Source of the DNA: Neorhizobium galegae
Lineage (GTDB): Bacteria > Pseudomonadota > Alphaproteobacteria > Rhizobiales > Rhizobiaceae
NCBI RefSeq assembly: GCF_021391675.1
Contig: NZ_CP090095.1
Location: 2,361,501-2,425,500 of the forward strand
Direction: 5' to 3'
DNA: 64,000 nt
The position numbers and the translations under genes are program-made. Below, piece by piece: positions 21,187 through 32,000 of this stretch; position 1 is the stretch's first letter; the number at the start of each line of letters is the position of its first letter. Below the pieces are notes generated by a model. That model had not been told where the DNA came from. It was given only the letters and a program-made list of their open reading frames with translations, and ran no database searches.

Positions 21187-21239
21187 TTGGCATGGGCGAG
21201 CGGGTAACGGCCTGCTTCAAGAGAGAAGCGGAGATATAG

Positions 21240-21584
<345 letters not shown>

Positions 21585-21651
21585 ACGCCCCCAATTACCG
21601 CCCCAAGGCCAAAGGCCGGGGTTCATCGTCATCGTACATCGAGGAGGTCAT

Positions 21652-23061
21652 ATGACGAGCGCAAGCGAAATCATGAAACAAATCAAGGAAAACGACGTCA
21701 AGTTCGTGGACCTGCGCTTTACCGACCCCAAGGGCAAGCTGCAGCATGTGACCATGGACGTCGTCTGCGTCGATGAGGACATGTTTGCCGATGGCGTCAT
21801 GTTCGACGGTTCCTCGATCGGCGGCTGGAAGGCCATCAACGAGTCGGACATGGTGCTGATGCCGGACCCGGCGACGGTCCACATGGACCCGTTCTTCGCT
21901 CAGTCGACCATGGTCATCTTTTGCGACATTCTCGATCCGATTTCCGGCGAAGCCTACAACCGCGATCCGCGTGGCACCGCCAAGAAGGCCGAAGCCTATC
22001 TGAAGGCATCCGGTATTGGCGATACGGTATTTGTCGGCCCCGAGCCGGAATTCTTCGTCTTCGACGACGTCAAGTACAAGGCCGACCCTTACAATACCGG
22101 CTTCAAGCTCGATTCGTCTGAACTGCCGTCCAACGACGACACGGACTACGAGACTGGCAATCTCGGCCACCGTCCGCGCGTCAAGGGCGGCTATTTCCCG
22201 GTTCCGCCGGTCGACAGCCTCCAGGACATGCGCTCCGAAATGCTGACAGTGCTCGCCGAAATGGGCGTGGTCGTCGAAAAGCATCACCACGAAGTGGCTT
22301 CCGCCCAGCACGAGCTCGGCGTCAAGTTCGACACGCTGGTGCGCAACGCCGACAAGATCCAGATCTACAAATATGTCGTCCACCAGGTCGCCAACGCCTA
22401 TGGCAAGACCGCGACCTTCATGCCGAAGCCGATATTCGGCGACAACGGTTCGGGCATGCACGTTCACCAGTCGATCTGGAAGGACGGCAAGCCGACCTTC
22501 GCCGGCGACGAATATGCCGGCCTTTCCGAGAGCTGCCTCTTCTATATCGGCGGCATCATCAAGCACGCCAAGGCGATCAACGCCTTCACCAACCCGACGA
22601 CGAACTCCTACAAGCGTCTCGTCCCGGGTTATGAAGCGCCGGTTCTGCTCGCTTACTCGGCTCGCAACCGCTCGGCTTCGTGCCGCATCCCCTTCGGCAC
22701 AGGACCGAAGTCGAAGCGCGTCGAAGTCCGCTTCCCGGATCCGCTGGCAAACCCCTATCTTGCCTTTGCCGCCATGCTGATGGCCGGCCTCGACGGCATC
22801 AAGAACAAGATCCATCCCGGCAAGGCCATGGACAAGGATCTCTACGACCTGCCGCCGAAGGAACTGAAGAAGATCCCGACCGTCTGCGGTTCCCTGCGCG
22901 AAGCCCTCGAAAACCTCGATCGCGACCGCAAGTTCCTGACCGCCGGCGGCGTCTTCGACGACGACCAGATCGACGCCTATATCGAACTCAAGATGGTGGA
23001 AGTCATGCGCTTCGAAATGACGCCGCATCCGGTCGAGTTCGACATGTACTATTCGGCCTGA
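21652..23061 (+). CDS. glnA: Glutamine synthetase, type I
   Basis: 469-aa enzyme making glutamine from glutamate, ammonia and ATP; it acts as a cytoplasmic dodecamer. Visible signatures are the N-terminal FDGSSIGGW, the ATP-binding segment [16 protein letters not shown], the active-site NRSASCRIP, and the adenylylation loop [10 protein letters not shown] with Tyr398. It begins at the ATG at 21652, behind GAGGAGG; a longer open frame runs back into glnB but is not used. It is cotranscribed with glnB and followed by a strong terminator. Confidence 0.97.
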   Translation: MTSASEIMKQIKENDVKFVDLRFTDPKGKLQHVTMDVVCVDEDMFADGVMFDGSSIGGWKAINESDMVLMPDPATVHMDPFFAQSTMVIFCDILDPISGEAYNRDPRGTAKKAEAYLKASGIGDTVFVGPEPEFFVFDDVKYKADPYNTGFKLDSSELPSNDDTDYETGNLGHRPRVKGGYFPVPPVDSLQDMRSEMLTVLAEMGVVVEKHHHEVASAQHELGVKFDTLVRNADKIQIYKYVVHQVANAYGKTATFMPKPIFGDNGSGMHVHQSIWKDGKPTFAGDEYAGLSESCLFYIGGIIKHAKAINAFTNPTTNSYKRLVPGYEAPVLLAYSARNRSASCRIPFGTGPKSKRVEVRFPDPLANPYLAFAAMLMAGLDGIKNKIHPGKAMDKDLYDLPPKELKKIPTVCGSLREALENLDRDRKFLTAGGVFDDDQIDAYIELKMVEVMRFEMTPHPVEFDMYYSA

Positions 23062-23097
23062 TCCGACTGGGCGCGATTTCCGCGCTTGCTTGCGTTG

Positions 23098-23128
23098 AAA
23101 ACGGCGGGCCGCAAGCCCGCCGTTTTCC
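23098..23128 (+). terminator. Rho-independent terminator of glnBA
   Basis: AAAACGGCGGGC and GCCCGCCGTTTT form a perfect 12-bp stem with a CGCAA loop, 36 bp after the glnA stop. The U-rich part is inside the stem, so it could also work in reverse. Confidence 0.85.
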
Positions 23129-23173
23129 ATTTCGCCGAGCCTTGTGGCTTGCGCCTCCATTGCCGGTGTGCCG

Positions 23174-24097
23174 ATGACCTCCCCCAACTCTCCACAGCTG
23201 CGCCCGATCGACTGGGTGGTCTTCGCGCTTGTGCCCGTGTTCTTTTCCAGCAACCTGATCTTCGGACGCGGCGTGATCGGCGAGATCGGGCCGTTCATCA
23301 CCGCCTTCATCCGCTGGGCCGGAGCAACGCTGATCATCGTGCCGCTGCTGTATCTCGACTGGGCGGCTGCCTGGAGCTTTGTACGCCGGCATACCTGGCT
23401 CTGGTTGTGGCTGGGTTTCTTGAGCATCGGCATCAGCGGCGGCTTCGTTTATTGGGCGCTGACGCTGACGACGGCATCGAATGCGACGCTGATCTACACG
23501 ACCTCATCGCTGTTCATCATCCTTTTCGAATGGCGGTTTTCCGGCCGCCGGATCGGCGGCCGCGAGCTTTTGGGCATGGTGGTCGCATTCGCCGGCGTGG
23601 CGGCGATCGTGCTGCGGGGCGATGTCGGCGCCCTGGCGCACATGAATTTCAATGGCGGCGACCTCGGCATGCTCGTGGCGGCGATCGCCTTTGCGATCTA
23701 TTCGCTCCTGCTGCGCCGCCCGGCGGCCCAGGCGATCCGGCCATTCACGCTGTTCGGGCTGATCGGCTTTTCCGGGTCGCTCCTCCTGCTGCCCCCGGCG
23801 CTCTGGGAATTCTTCCATGGCGGGCTGCTGCCGACGACGTTTTCAGCCTGGTCGAAGATTGCCGGCATCATCCTGTTTGCTTCGCTTGCAGCGTTCTTCT
23901 GCTTTCAGCATACGGTGCGGATATTTGGCCCGGCGACGGCGGGAGTGACGCTTTACATGATGCCGCCGGTCTCTATCGTCATGGCGGTGATATTCCTCGG
24001 CGAGACTTTTGAAAGATATCACGCGGTCGGCATCGTTCTGGTGCTCGGCGGCATAGTTCTGGCCACGACCCGGCCGCGGAGGCTTACTAAGCCTTAA
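23174..24097 (+). CDS. DMT family transporter (EamA domains)
   Basis: 307-aa inner-membrane protein with ten hydrophobic segments in two EamA repeats. The first ends GGFVYWALTLTTASNATLIYTTSSLF and the second ends FGPATAGVTLYMMPPVSIVMAVIFLGE, the usual end-of-repeat motifs of drug/metabolite exporters. I chose the ATG at 23174 (MTSPNSPQLRPIDW); an in-frame GTG at 23144 is less likely because it would begin within the region just after the glnA terminator. The exported substrate is unknown. Confidence 0.85.
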   Translation: MTSPNSPQLRPIDWVVFALVPVFFSSNLIFGRGVIGEIGPFITAFIRWAGATLIIVPLLYLDWAAAWSFVRRHTWLWLWLGFLSIGISGGFVYWALTLTTASNATLIYTTSSLFIILFEWRFSGRRIGGRELLGMVVAFAGVAAIVLRGDVGALAHMNFNGGDLGMLVAAIAFAIYSLLLRRPAAQAIRPFTLFGLIGFSGSLLLLPPALWEFFHGGLLPTTFSAWSKIAGIILFASLAAFFCFQHTVRIFGPATAGVTLYMMPPVSIVMAVIFLGETFERYHAVGIVLVLGGIVLATTRPRRLTKP

Positions 24098-24191
24098 GTC
24101 TATCCCGTGGAACGAAGCGGGCCGGTCTGCATTAATCTCTTGATGTCGGAGAATTTTGTTCCCACATTAGGATGCGAAAGGACATCGCACC

Positions 24192-24521
24192 ATGAAACAA
24201 CGCAACGCTAAATTTACCATCGGAGAAGTGGTCCGCCACAAGGTCTTTCCGTTCCGGGGCGTCGTGTTCGATGTGGATCCGGAATTCGCCAATACGGAAG
24301 AATGGTGGAATTCCATTCCCGCGGAAATCCGGCCGAACAAGGACCAGCCCTTCTATCATCTCCTCGCGGAGAATGACGAGACGGAGTATGTCGCCTATGT
24401 CTCGGAGCAGAACCTGGAACATGACGAAAACGATGCTCCACTGCGCAATCCGCAGGTCTACCAGATCTTCGATCGCGGCCCATCCGGTCAGTTGAAGCCC
24501 AAGATCATACTGGCCCACTAA
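24192..24521 (+). CDS. hspQ: Heat shock protein HspQ
   Basis: 109-aa protein of the HspQ/YccV family. It matches the family pattern KFTIGEVVRHKVFPFRGVVF, DPEFANTEEWW and PFYHLLAENDETEYVAYVSEQNL. In enterobacteria HspQ is a heat-induced adaptor that modulates Lon specificity; the same role here is inferred. It stands alone between the EamA gene and a terminator at 24547. Confidence 0.9.
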   Translation: MKQRNAKFTIGEVVRHKVFPFRGVVFDVDPEFANTEEWWNSIPAEIRPNKDQPFYHLLAENDETEYVAYVSEQNLEHDENDAPLRNPQVYQIFDRGPSGQLKPKIILAH

Positions 24522-24546
24522 CCCGAATTCACAAAACTCGGAAAAG

Positions 24547-24573
24547 GCGTCGGCATTCTGCCGGCGCTTTTTT
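24547..24573 (+). terminator. Rho-independent terminator of hspQ
   Basis: GCGTCGGCA and TGCCGGCGC pair (9 bp, one G-T) around a TTC loop and are followed by TTTTTTC. It starts 26 bp after the hspQ stop. Confidence 0.85.
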
Positions 24574-24588
24574 CATGTCCGGAATCAG

Positions 24589-24613
24589 AAAGCCCGGCGC
24601 ATGGCCGGGCTTT
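24589..24613 (-). terminator. Terminator hairpin of the ialB-like gene
   Basis: AAAGCCCGGC and GCCGGGCTTT pair perfectly around a 5-base loop, 25 bp beyond the stop of the leftward gene at 24638. The downstream T tract is short (TTTCTGATT), so it is moderately convincing. Confidence 0.65.
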
Positions 24614-24637
24614 AAGCTGTTTGGTTCAGACTGGAAC

Positions 24638-25285
24638 TTACTGACCCTGCTTTGCAGAGTTCTGCGCGTCTTCCAGCTTCTTGCGGGTCTCTTCCGCCTT
24701 GCGCTGCATGCCTTCTTCGAGACTGCGCTGGCTTTGAGCGATCTGTTCCTGCGGCATGGCCGGACCGTCGAAGATGCCGGTGAAGCCGGTCAGCGGAACC
24801 TTGATCGGGTTCGGAGCGCGGCGGAAGTTGATCGACGTGAAGACCACCTCGCCGCCCTTCTTGAGGCTGGCGATCATGGCGTCGGTCAGCGGCACTTCGG
24901 CGGTGCACTTGTCCGGAAGGCAAACGATGTAATCGAGCTTCTGGCCCTTGCCGCCGTCGATCTGCATGACGATGCCGGGCGGCACGAGGCGAGCGGTCGG
25001 TACCGAAACCTGCATGATCTTGCGGTTGACCTTGCCTTCGACCGTGATCAGGCCGACTGCGGTGATGAGCTGACCGTTCTGGGCGGCAATGATGTTCTGC
25101 ACGACGCAGAGATCGCTGTCGTCCTGCTTGGTGCAGGTCTTGAACCAGCCGAGCGGCGGCGCACCCGGAGCGGCCGCGGCCGGAGCATCCTGGGCAAGGG
25201 CTGCAACCGGCAGCGCCATCGCGCCGGCCGAAAGAGCGAGAGCGGACATCGCCGTCCGCAGAACTTGGGTTGCCTTAAGCATCAT
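24638..25285 (-). CDS. Invasion-associated locus B (IalB) family protein
   Basis: 215-aa exported protein. It has an N-terminal signal peptide (MMLKATQVLRTAMSALALSA, cleavage near ALAQD), an Ala/Pro-rich linker, and then the IalB domain starting LGWFKTCTKQDDSDLCVVQN with four Cys in two likely disulfides (CTKQDDSDLC, CLPDKC). The C-terminal ~40 residues are a charged helix rich in Glu, Gln and Arg. IalB aids erythrocyte invasion in Bartonella; in free-living rhizobia its role is unknown. The start is placed at 25285, which gives a clean signal peptide. Confidence 0.85.
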   Translation of the reverse strand: MMLKATQVLRTAMSALALSAGAMALPVAALAQDAPAAAAPGAPPLGWFKTCTKQDDSDLCVVQNIIAAQNGQLITAVGLITVEGKVNRKIMQVSVPTARLVPPGIVMQIDGGKGQKLDYIVCLPDKCTAEVPLTDAMIASLKKGGEVVFTSINFRRAPNPIKVPLTGFTGIFDGPAMPQEQIAQSQRSLEEGMQRKAEETRKKLEDAQNSAKQGQ

Positions 25286-25561
25286 AACGAGATCCGTCTC
25301 CTGAAATCCGCTGGGTACGGCAGACGCCGTCAACTCCCTCGGGGTGTCCAACTGCCTGTGACCTGTCGGTCAAATGAGGCAATTGAATGACCCGCCCGTG
25401 TGGCCAACCTGTTACATCGGGCAGACATCGATATCCAGTCCCTCTTTCGTATTTTTTGACAAGGAGTTAACGTCGGCGATCACTCTTTTGCACATGGCAG
25501 TGGTTGGTCGGCCTCATCGCATGCGCTATTTTGCAGGCGAATCAGCGAGGATTTCACCGCC

Positions 25562-27376
25562 ATGGGTCCAATGCGACGCTTTCTTCCCCTCATCGCCGCG
25601 CTTCTCATCGGCACCCCGGCCCTTGCCGAGCCGGTCCACGGGATAGCCATGCACGGCAGTCCGGCGCTTGGCCCCGACTACAAACATTTCCCATACGTGA
25701 ACCCGGACGTGAAGAAGGGCGGGCGAATAACCTATGGCGTCGTCGGCACGTTCGACAGCCTCAATCCGTTCATCCTGAAAAGCATGCGCACCTCGGCGCG
25801 CGGCATCTGGGACCCGGCCTTCGGCAATCTTATCTTCGAATCGCTCATGACGCGTTCCAGCGACGAGGCGTTCACGCTTTATGGGCTGCTGGCCGAGAGT
25901 GTCGAATGGAATGACGACCGGACCTTCATCCAGTTCAATCTCAATCCGAAGGCGAAATGGTCGGATGGCCAACCGGTTACCCCGGATGATGTGATCTTTT
26001 CGTTTGAACTGTTGCGCGACAAGGCCCGCATTCCGTTCTCGTCCCGATTGGCGCCCGTCGCGAAAATGGAGAAGGTCGGCGAGCTTGGCGTCCGTTTGAC
26101 CTTCAACGAAAAGGCCGACCGGGAATTTCCGCTGATTCTCGCCACCGGCACCCCGATCCTGCCGAAACACGCGACCGATCCGGCCACCTTCGATCAGTCG
26201 ACGCTGAAGCCGCCGGTCGGCTCCGGTCCTTACCGGATCAAATCCATTTCGCCCGGAGAACGCATCGTCTATGAACGGGATCCGGGTTACTGGGGCAAGG
26301 ATATTCCGGCAAAGGTGGGTTTCGACAATTACGATCAGATCAGCGTCGAATATTTCCTACAGGACAACACGTTGTTCGAGGCCTTCAAGAAGGGCGCAAT
26401 CGACATCTATCCCGACGGCAGTCCGACGCATTGGGCGCGGGCCTATGATTTTCCGGCGGTCCAGAATGGCGACGTGATCAAGGATGCGTTCAAGCCGCAG
26501 CTGCCGACCGGCATGCTGGGTTTCGTGTTCAACACGAGACGTTCGATCTTCGCCGACGTGAACGTGCGCGCCGGCCTGTCGCTCGCCTTCGATTTCGAGT
26601 GGGCCAACAGGAACCTTTTCGAAGGCGCCTATACCCGCACGGAAAGTTTTTGGCAGAATTCGCCCCTCTCCTCGCTCGGCAAGCCGGCGGACGAGCGGGA
26701 GCTTAAGATCCTCGGCGCCATTAAGGACAGGATAGAGCCGGCAGTGCTCGACGGCAGTTATCATCTGCCGAAGACAGACGCTTCCGGTGCGGACCGCAAG
26801 GTGTTGCGCGATGCGGTCGATCTTCTCAGGAAGGGCGGTTATGCGATCAAGAACGGCAGGATGACGGACGCTTCGGGCAGGCTGTTGACCTTCGAGGTCA
26901 TGACCCAGACCCAGGACCAGGAAAAACTCGCGATAGCCTATCAGCGGACGCTGAAGATGATCGGCGTCGACATGTCGATCCGCACCGTCGACGATGCGCA
27001 GTACCAGGCCCGCTCCGGCAATTTCGACTATGACATGATCGTCAAATCCTATCCCGCATCACTGTCGCCCGGCATCGAACAAGTCGGGCGCTGGGGATCG
27101 GATTCCCGCAATCGCGACGGCAGCTTCAATTTTGCCGGTACTGCGGATCCCGATCTGGACAAGCTGATTGGGACCATGCTGGCCGTTCGCAGCAAGGAGG
27201 ATTTCGAGGCCGCGGTGCGGGCTTACGACCGGATGCTGATTTCCGGTCACTATCTCGTTCCGCTCTATCATATCCCCGATCAGTGGGTGGCGCGTCGCAA
27301 GTATATCGGTTATCCGGGAAAACTCCCGCTCTATGGCTACCAGCTCAACACCTGGTGGGATAAACGGGCGCAATAA
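25562..27376 (+). CDS. ABC transporter substrate-binding protein, family 5 (peptide type)
   Basis: 604-aa periplasmic binding protein with the signal peptide RRFLPLIAALLIGTPALA. SBP_bac_5 features include FDSLNPFILK, VEWNDDRTFIQFNLNPKAKWSDGQPVTPDDVIFSFELL and KPPVGSGPYRIKSISPGERI. Its size and these segments resemble YejA-like proteins that bind microcin C or oligopeptides. No permease or ATPase gene is adjacent, so it is either an orphan or works with components encoded elsewhere. Met4 is an alternative start. Confidence 0.88.
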   Translation: MGPMRRFLPLIAALLIGTPALAEPVHGIAMHGSPALGPDYKHFPYVNPDVKKGGRITYGVVGTFDSLNPFILKSMRTSARGIWDPAFGNLIFESLMTRSSDEAFTLYGLLAESVEWNDDRTFIQFNLNPKAKWSDGQPVTPDDVIFSFELLRDKARIPFSSRLAPVAKMEKVGELGVRLTFNEKADREFPLILATGTPILPKHATDPATFDQSTLKPPVGSGPYRIKSISPGERIVYERDPGYWGKDIPAKVGFDNYDQISVEYFLQDNTLFEAFKKGAIDIYPDGSPTHWARAYDFPAVQNGDVIKDAFKPQLPTGMLGFVFNTRRSIFADVNVRAGLSLAFDFEWANRNLFEGAYTRTESFWQNSPLSSLGKPADERELKILGAIKDRIEPAVLDGSYHLPKTDASGADRKVLRDAVDLLRKGGYAIKNGRMTDASGRLLTFEVMTQTQDQEKLAIAYQRTLKMIGVDMSIRTVDDAQYQARSGNFDYDMIVKSYPASLSPGIEQVGRWGSDSRNRDGSFNFAGTADPDLDKLIGTMLAVRSKEDFEAAVRAYDRMLISGHYLVPLYHIPDQWVARRKYIGYPGKLPLYGYQLNTWWDKRAQ

Positions 27377-27413
27377 TCCGGTCTCTTCCGGTTACCGAAG
27401 AAAGGACGCCGCC

Positions 27414-28085
27414 ATGGAGCGCGTAACCATCGACATCGTTTCGGATATCGTCTGCCCCTGGTGTTACCTCGGCAAGGCAAGGATGGAACTGGCGGTCGCG
27501 GAGGTTCAGGACGAAATCGGCGTCGACATCAACTGGCGCCCTTATCGGCTCAACCCGGACCATCCGCCCGAGGGCGTCGACCATCAGGCCGACCTTGCCG
27601 CCAAGCTCGGCGGCAGGCAAGCCGTCGAACGCGCCCACGACACGCTGACGAAGCTCGGCGAAGAAGTCGGCATCACGTATGATTTCGAGGCGATCAAGAT
27701 CGGTCCCAATACGCTCGATGCCCATCGCCTGCTGCATTGGGCGATCGTGGAAGACCGCCAGATTCAGGACAAGGTCGCGACCGCCCTGTTCAAGGCGAAT
27801 TTCGAGGAGGGCCGCAATGTCGGCGACCACGCCGTGCTGGCCGATATCGCCGAAAAATCGGGCCTCGACCGCAAGGTCATCGAGAACCTTCTGGCAAGCG
27901 ACGCCGACAAGGACACCGTTCTCGGGGAGATCGAGGCGGCCCAGAAGATGGGCGTGACCGGCGTGCCATTCTTCATCATCGACGGGCAATACGCGGTCAG
28001 CGGAGCGCAGACGCCGGATGTGTTTGCCAATGCGCTGCGAGAAATCGCCAAGCTGAAGGCGGAAGCCCGCAAGGGCATGATCTGA
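27414..28085 (+). CDS. DsbA family oxidoreductase (FrnE-like)
   Basis: 223-aa thioredoxin-fold protein of the FrnE/2-hydroxychromene-2-carboxylate isomerase type. The active-site CPWC appears in SDIVCPWCYLGKARM. A helical insertion follows, and the cis-Pro loop is GVTGVPFFIIDGQYAVSGAQ. With no signal peptide it is cytoplasmic. AAGGACGCCGCC precedes the ATG at 27414. FrnE members have been linked to oxidative stress and polyketide chemistry; the true substrate is not known. Confidence 0.88.
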   Translation: MERVTIDIVSDIVCPWCYLGKARMELAVAEVQDEIGVDINWRPYRLNPDHPPEGVDHQADLAAKLGGRQAVERAHDTLTKLGEEVGITYDFEAIKIGPNTLDAHRLLHWAIVEDRQIQDKVATALFKANFEEGRNVGDHAVLADIAEKSGLDRKVIENLLASDADKDTVLGEIEAAQKMGVTGVPFFIIDGQYAVSGAQTPDVFANALREIAKLKAEARKGMI

Positions 28086-28100
28086 GAACGGACCGACCGC

Positions 28101-29039
28101 GTGCGTACCGACCAGAGCCTGAAGGGCGTTCTTCTCGCCTTCGCCTCGTTTGCCGCCTATTCCTGGAGCGATGCCAGCGTCAAGATGATCGATGGCGCGC
28201 TCACACCCTATGAAATGGGCTTTTTCGGCGCCGTCTTCATGCTCGCCGGTTTTCCCTATCTCATGAAACCAGGCGACAGTTGGCTTGACGTGGTGCGAAG
28301 CACCAATCGGCCTCTCTGGGTCCTGCGCTTCTTCTCCGCGGCCATCGGGACGATCGGCAGCGTCGCGGCCTTCACCTATCTGTCGATGGCGGAAGCCTTC
28401 GCGCTGATCTTCCTGCTGCCGTCCTTCGTGACGATCATGTCGGTGCTGTTCCTCAAGGAGACGGTCGGAATCCGGCGCTGGAGCGCCGTGATCATCGGCT
28501 TCGTCGGCGTTATGGTGATATTGCGCCCCGGTTTCCGCGAGCTTTCGATCGGGCATGTCGGCGCGGTGTTTGCCGGGCTTTCCGGAGCGATCTCGATCAT
28601 CGTCTATCGCGCCATCGGACCGTCGGAAAAACACATCTCGCTCTACGGCGCCGGCGTGCTTGGCGTTCTCGTCATCCTCGGCGTACTGATGATCCCGGAT
28701 TTCCATTGGCCGACACTGCAGCAATGGGCCATGCTCGCGGGCTATGGGCTGCTGGGAGCGCTGGCGACCGTCTGGCTGATGTATGCCGCCAACTATGCGC
28801 CCGCCGCCGTGATCGGGCCAACCCAATACAGCCAGATGCTCTGGGCCATCCTGTTCGGCTATCTTATCTTCGGCGACAGGGTCGACCTGCCGATGCTGAT
28901 CGGCATCGTGCTGATCATCGGTTCCGGTCTCCTGACGCTCGCCCGCGAGCGGGCACGCGATGTGCGCCTGCCCGCATCCGTCGCGACGGATCAGCAAGCC
29001 GCCGTAGTCACCGTCCCCGACAGCAAATCCGATATGTAA
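28101..29039 (+). CDS. DMT family transporter (EamA domains)
   Basis: 312-aa inner-membrane protein with about ten spans. The first EamA repeat ends AAFTYLSMAEAFALIFLLPSFVTIMSVLFLKE and the second ends ANYAPAAVIGPTQYSQMLWAILFGYLIFGD, the S-adenosylmethionine/RhaT-like exporter pattern. It uses a GTG start (28101), 15 bp after the DsbA-like gene, so the two are probably cotranscribed. Its TAA stop abuts the stop of the convergent mfd gene with no gap. Confidence 0.87.
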   Translation: MRTDQSLKGVLLAFASFAAYSWSDASVKMIDGALTPYEMGFFGAVFMLAGFPYLMKPGDSWLDVVRSTNRPLWVLRFFSAAIGTIGSVAAFTYLSMAEAFALIFLLPSFVTIMSVLFLKETVGIRRWSAVIIGFVGVMVILRPGFRELSIGHVGAVFAGLSGAISIIVYRAIGPSEKHISLYGAGVLGVLVILGVLMIPDFHWPTLQQWAMLAGYGLLGALATVWLMYAANYAPAAVIGPTQYSQMLWAILFGYLIFGDRVDLPMLIGIVLIIGSGLLTLARERARDVRLPASVATDQQAAVVTVPDSKSDM

Positions 29040-32000
29040 TTACGTTTTGGCCAATTCAGCGAACTGGGTCATCACCTGGGCCGCGGTCGTCAACCGCTTT
29101 TCCGGGGTCGGCAGGTCGCGGGTCAGGAACACGCTGTGGTCCGGGCGGATCTTTGCGAGCGTCCCCTGCTTGGCAATATAACCGACAAGGTTGGCCGGGT
29201 TCGGGAACTGCTTGTCGCGGAAGGTGACGACGATGCCCTTGGGGCCGGCATCGAGCTTCTCGACATTGGCCTTGCGGCAGAGCGACTTGATGTAGACGAC
29301 CTTCAACAGGTTCTGCACTTCGGTCGGCATCGGGCCGAAACGATCGACCATTTCCGCGCCGAAACCGTCGATCTCCGACAGGTCCGTGACTTCGCCGAGA
29401 CGGCGGTAGAGGCCCATGCGCAGATGCAGGTCGGGCACGTAGGTTTCCGGGATCATCACGGTGATGCCGACGGAAATCTGCGGCGACCAGCCGGTATCGG
29501 TGATCTCGTCGTCGCCCTTCACCTCAGCCACGGCTTCCTCCAGCATCTGCTGGTAGAGCTCGAAACCGACTTCCTTGATATGGCCGGACTGTTCCTCGCC
29601 CAAGAGGTTGCCAGCGCCGCGGATATCGAGGTCGTGGCTGGCGAGCTGGAAGCCGGCGCCGAGCGTATCGAGCGACTGCAGCACTTTCAGGCGACGCTCG
29701 GCGGTCGTCGTCAGCTGTTTGTTGACCGGCAGCGTGAACAACGCGAAGGCGCGCACCTTGGAACGGCCAACGCGGCCGCGGAGCTGGTAGAGCTGGGCCA
29801 GGCCGAACATGTCGGCACGATGGACGATCAGCGTATTGGCGGTCGGCACGTCGAGGCCGGATTCAACGATGGTCGTCGACAGAAGCACATCGTATTTGCC
29901 GTCGTAGAAGGCATTCATGATGTCTTCGAGTTCACCTGCCGCCATCTGGCCATGGGCAACCGCGACCTTCAGTTCCGGCACGTCCGACTGGAGGAAAGCC
30001 TGGATCTCCGGAAGGTCCGCAAGACGCGGGCAGACGTAGAAACTCTGGCCGCCGCGATAATGCTCGCGCATCAGCGTCTCGCGGATGACCAGCGGATCGA
30101 AGGGCGAGATGAAGGTGCGGACCGCCATGCGGTCGACCGGCGGCGTGGTGATCAGCGACAGTTCGCGAACGCCGGTCATGGCAAGCTGCAGCGTGCGCGG
30201 GATCGGCGTCGCCGAGAGCGTCAGGACGTGCACGTCGCTCTTCAGCTCCTTCAGCCGCTCCTTGTGCTTGACGCCGAAATGCTGCTCCTCGTCGATGATC
30301 AGCAGGCCGAGATTGGCGAACTGGATGCCGGCGCCGAGCAGCGCGTGGGTGCCGACGACGATATCGACCTTGCCATCGGCGAGGTCCTTCTTGGTCTGGG
30401 CGAGTTCCTTGGCGGGCACCAGCCGCGACGCCTGCTCGACCTTGATCGGCAGTCCGCGAAAACGCTCGCGAAACGTCTTGAAATGCTGGCGGGAGAGAAG
30501 CGTGGTCGGCACGACGACCGCGACCTGCGCGCCGTTCATGGCGGCGAAGAAAGCGGCACGCAACGCCACTTCCGTCTTGCCGAAACCGACGTCGCCGCAG
30601 ACGAGGCGGTCCATGGGTCGGCCGGCACCGAGATCGTCGCGCACGGAATCGATCGCCGTCGCCTGGTCCTCGGTCTCGTCATAGGGGAAGCGGGCGGCGA
30701 ATTCGTCGTAGAGCCCTTCCGGCGTGGTCAGAACCGGCGCGCGGCGGGTGATGCGGGTGGCGGCGATGCGGATCAGCGCGTCCGCCATATCGAGCAGGCG
30801 TTTCTTGAGCTTCGCCTTGCGGGCCTGCCAGGCGCCGCCGCCAAGCCTGTCGAGTTGGGCTTCCGCCGCGTCCGAGCCATAGCGCGACAGGAGATCGATA
30901 TTCTCGACCGGCAGGAAGAGTTTTGCCTGGTCGGCATAGTGGAGCTCGAGGCAGGCACGCGGGGCGCCGGCGGCCTCGATTGTCACCAGGCCGACGAATT
31001 TACCGATGCCGTGCTCGGCATGGACGACCAGAGAACCTTCGTCGAGGCCGGCGACTTCGGTCAGGAAATTGGCGCCGCGCTTGCGGCGCTTGCCGCGGCG
31101 GACCATGCGGTCGCCAAGAATGTCCTGTTCGCCGATGACGACGATATTGCCCGTCTCGAAACCGGCTTCGAGGCTGAGAACGGCAGACGCAGCCTCGCCT
31201 TTTTCCAGCTTGTCGAGATCGGCAAGCTTGTCGATCTGGTTGATGCGCTTCAGCCCGCGCTCGTCGAGCACCTGCAGCAGCCGGTCTAGCGAGCCGGCGG
31301 ACCAGCCGGTGACAAGAACCTTGGCGCCCTCGGCGCGCTTGTCGGCGATATGCTTGACGACGAGGTCGAAGACGTTGACGCGTTCGTCGCGATCTTTCTC
31401 CTCCGTCTGGTTCTTCGCCCAGCGTGGGCCGGCATGCGCATCCAAAGTCACCACCCGGCGACCTTCCGCATCCATCTCGTTGAACGGCGTCAGGCGCACC
31501 GCGTTGACCCCATCGAGTGCTGCGGCAAAAGCCTTGCTCTCGAGGTAGAGCTGACCCGGCGAAACCGGCTTGTAGGGCGCCGCTTGGGCGGCTGCACCCT
31601 TGCCCTGGGTGCCGCTGTCGCGCCGTGCCTCGTAATAGTCGAGCACCAGTTTCGAACGCTCGCCGGCCGCCTCGCGCGCCGTGTGGTCGGTGACGATCCG
31701 GAAACCCTTGAGGTAATCGAAGGCGGTTTCGAGACCATCGTAGAACAGCGGCAGCCAGTGTTCCATGCCGGGGTAACGCCGGCCTTCCGAGACCGCCTGA
31801 TAAAGCGCGTCGTCGCGGGTCGCGGCGCCGAATAGCGACAGGTAGTTTTTGCGGAAACGGCTGATCGTGTCCGGCGTCAGCGTCACCTCGCTCATCGGAT
31901 TGAGGTCGAGAGCCCGCGCCTGGCCGGTGGTACGCTGGCTCGCGGGATCGAACGAGCGGATCGATTCCAGCGTATCGCCGAAGAAGTCGAGGCGCACCGG

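Noticed and set aside
21595..23433. 612-codon minus-strand frame across glnA
   Set aside because: It covers glnA, its terminator and part of the EamA gene, whose own frames are convincing.
29136..31289. 717-codon open frame on the plus strand opposite mfd
   Set aside because: mfd has every family motif in the other strand. Long antisense frames are common in GC-rich coding DNA, and the translation resembles no protein family.
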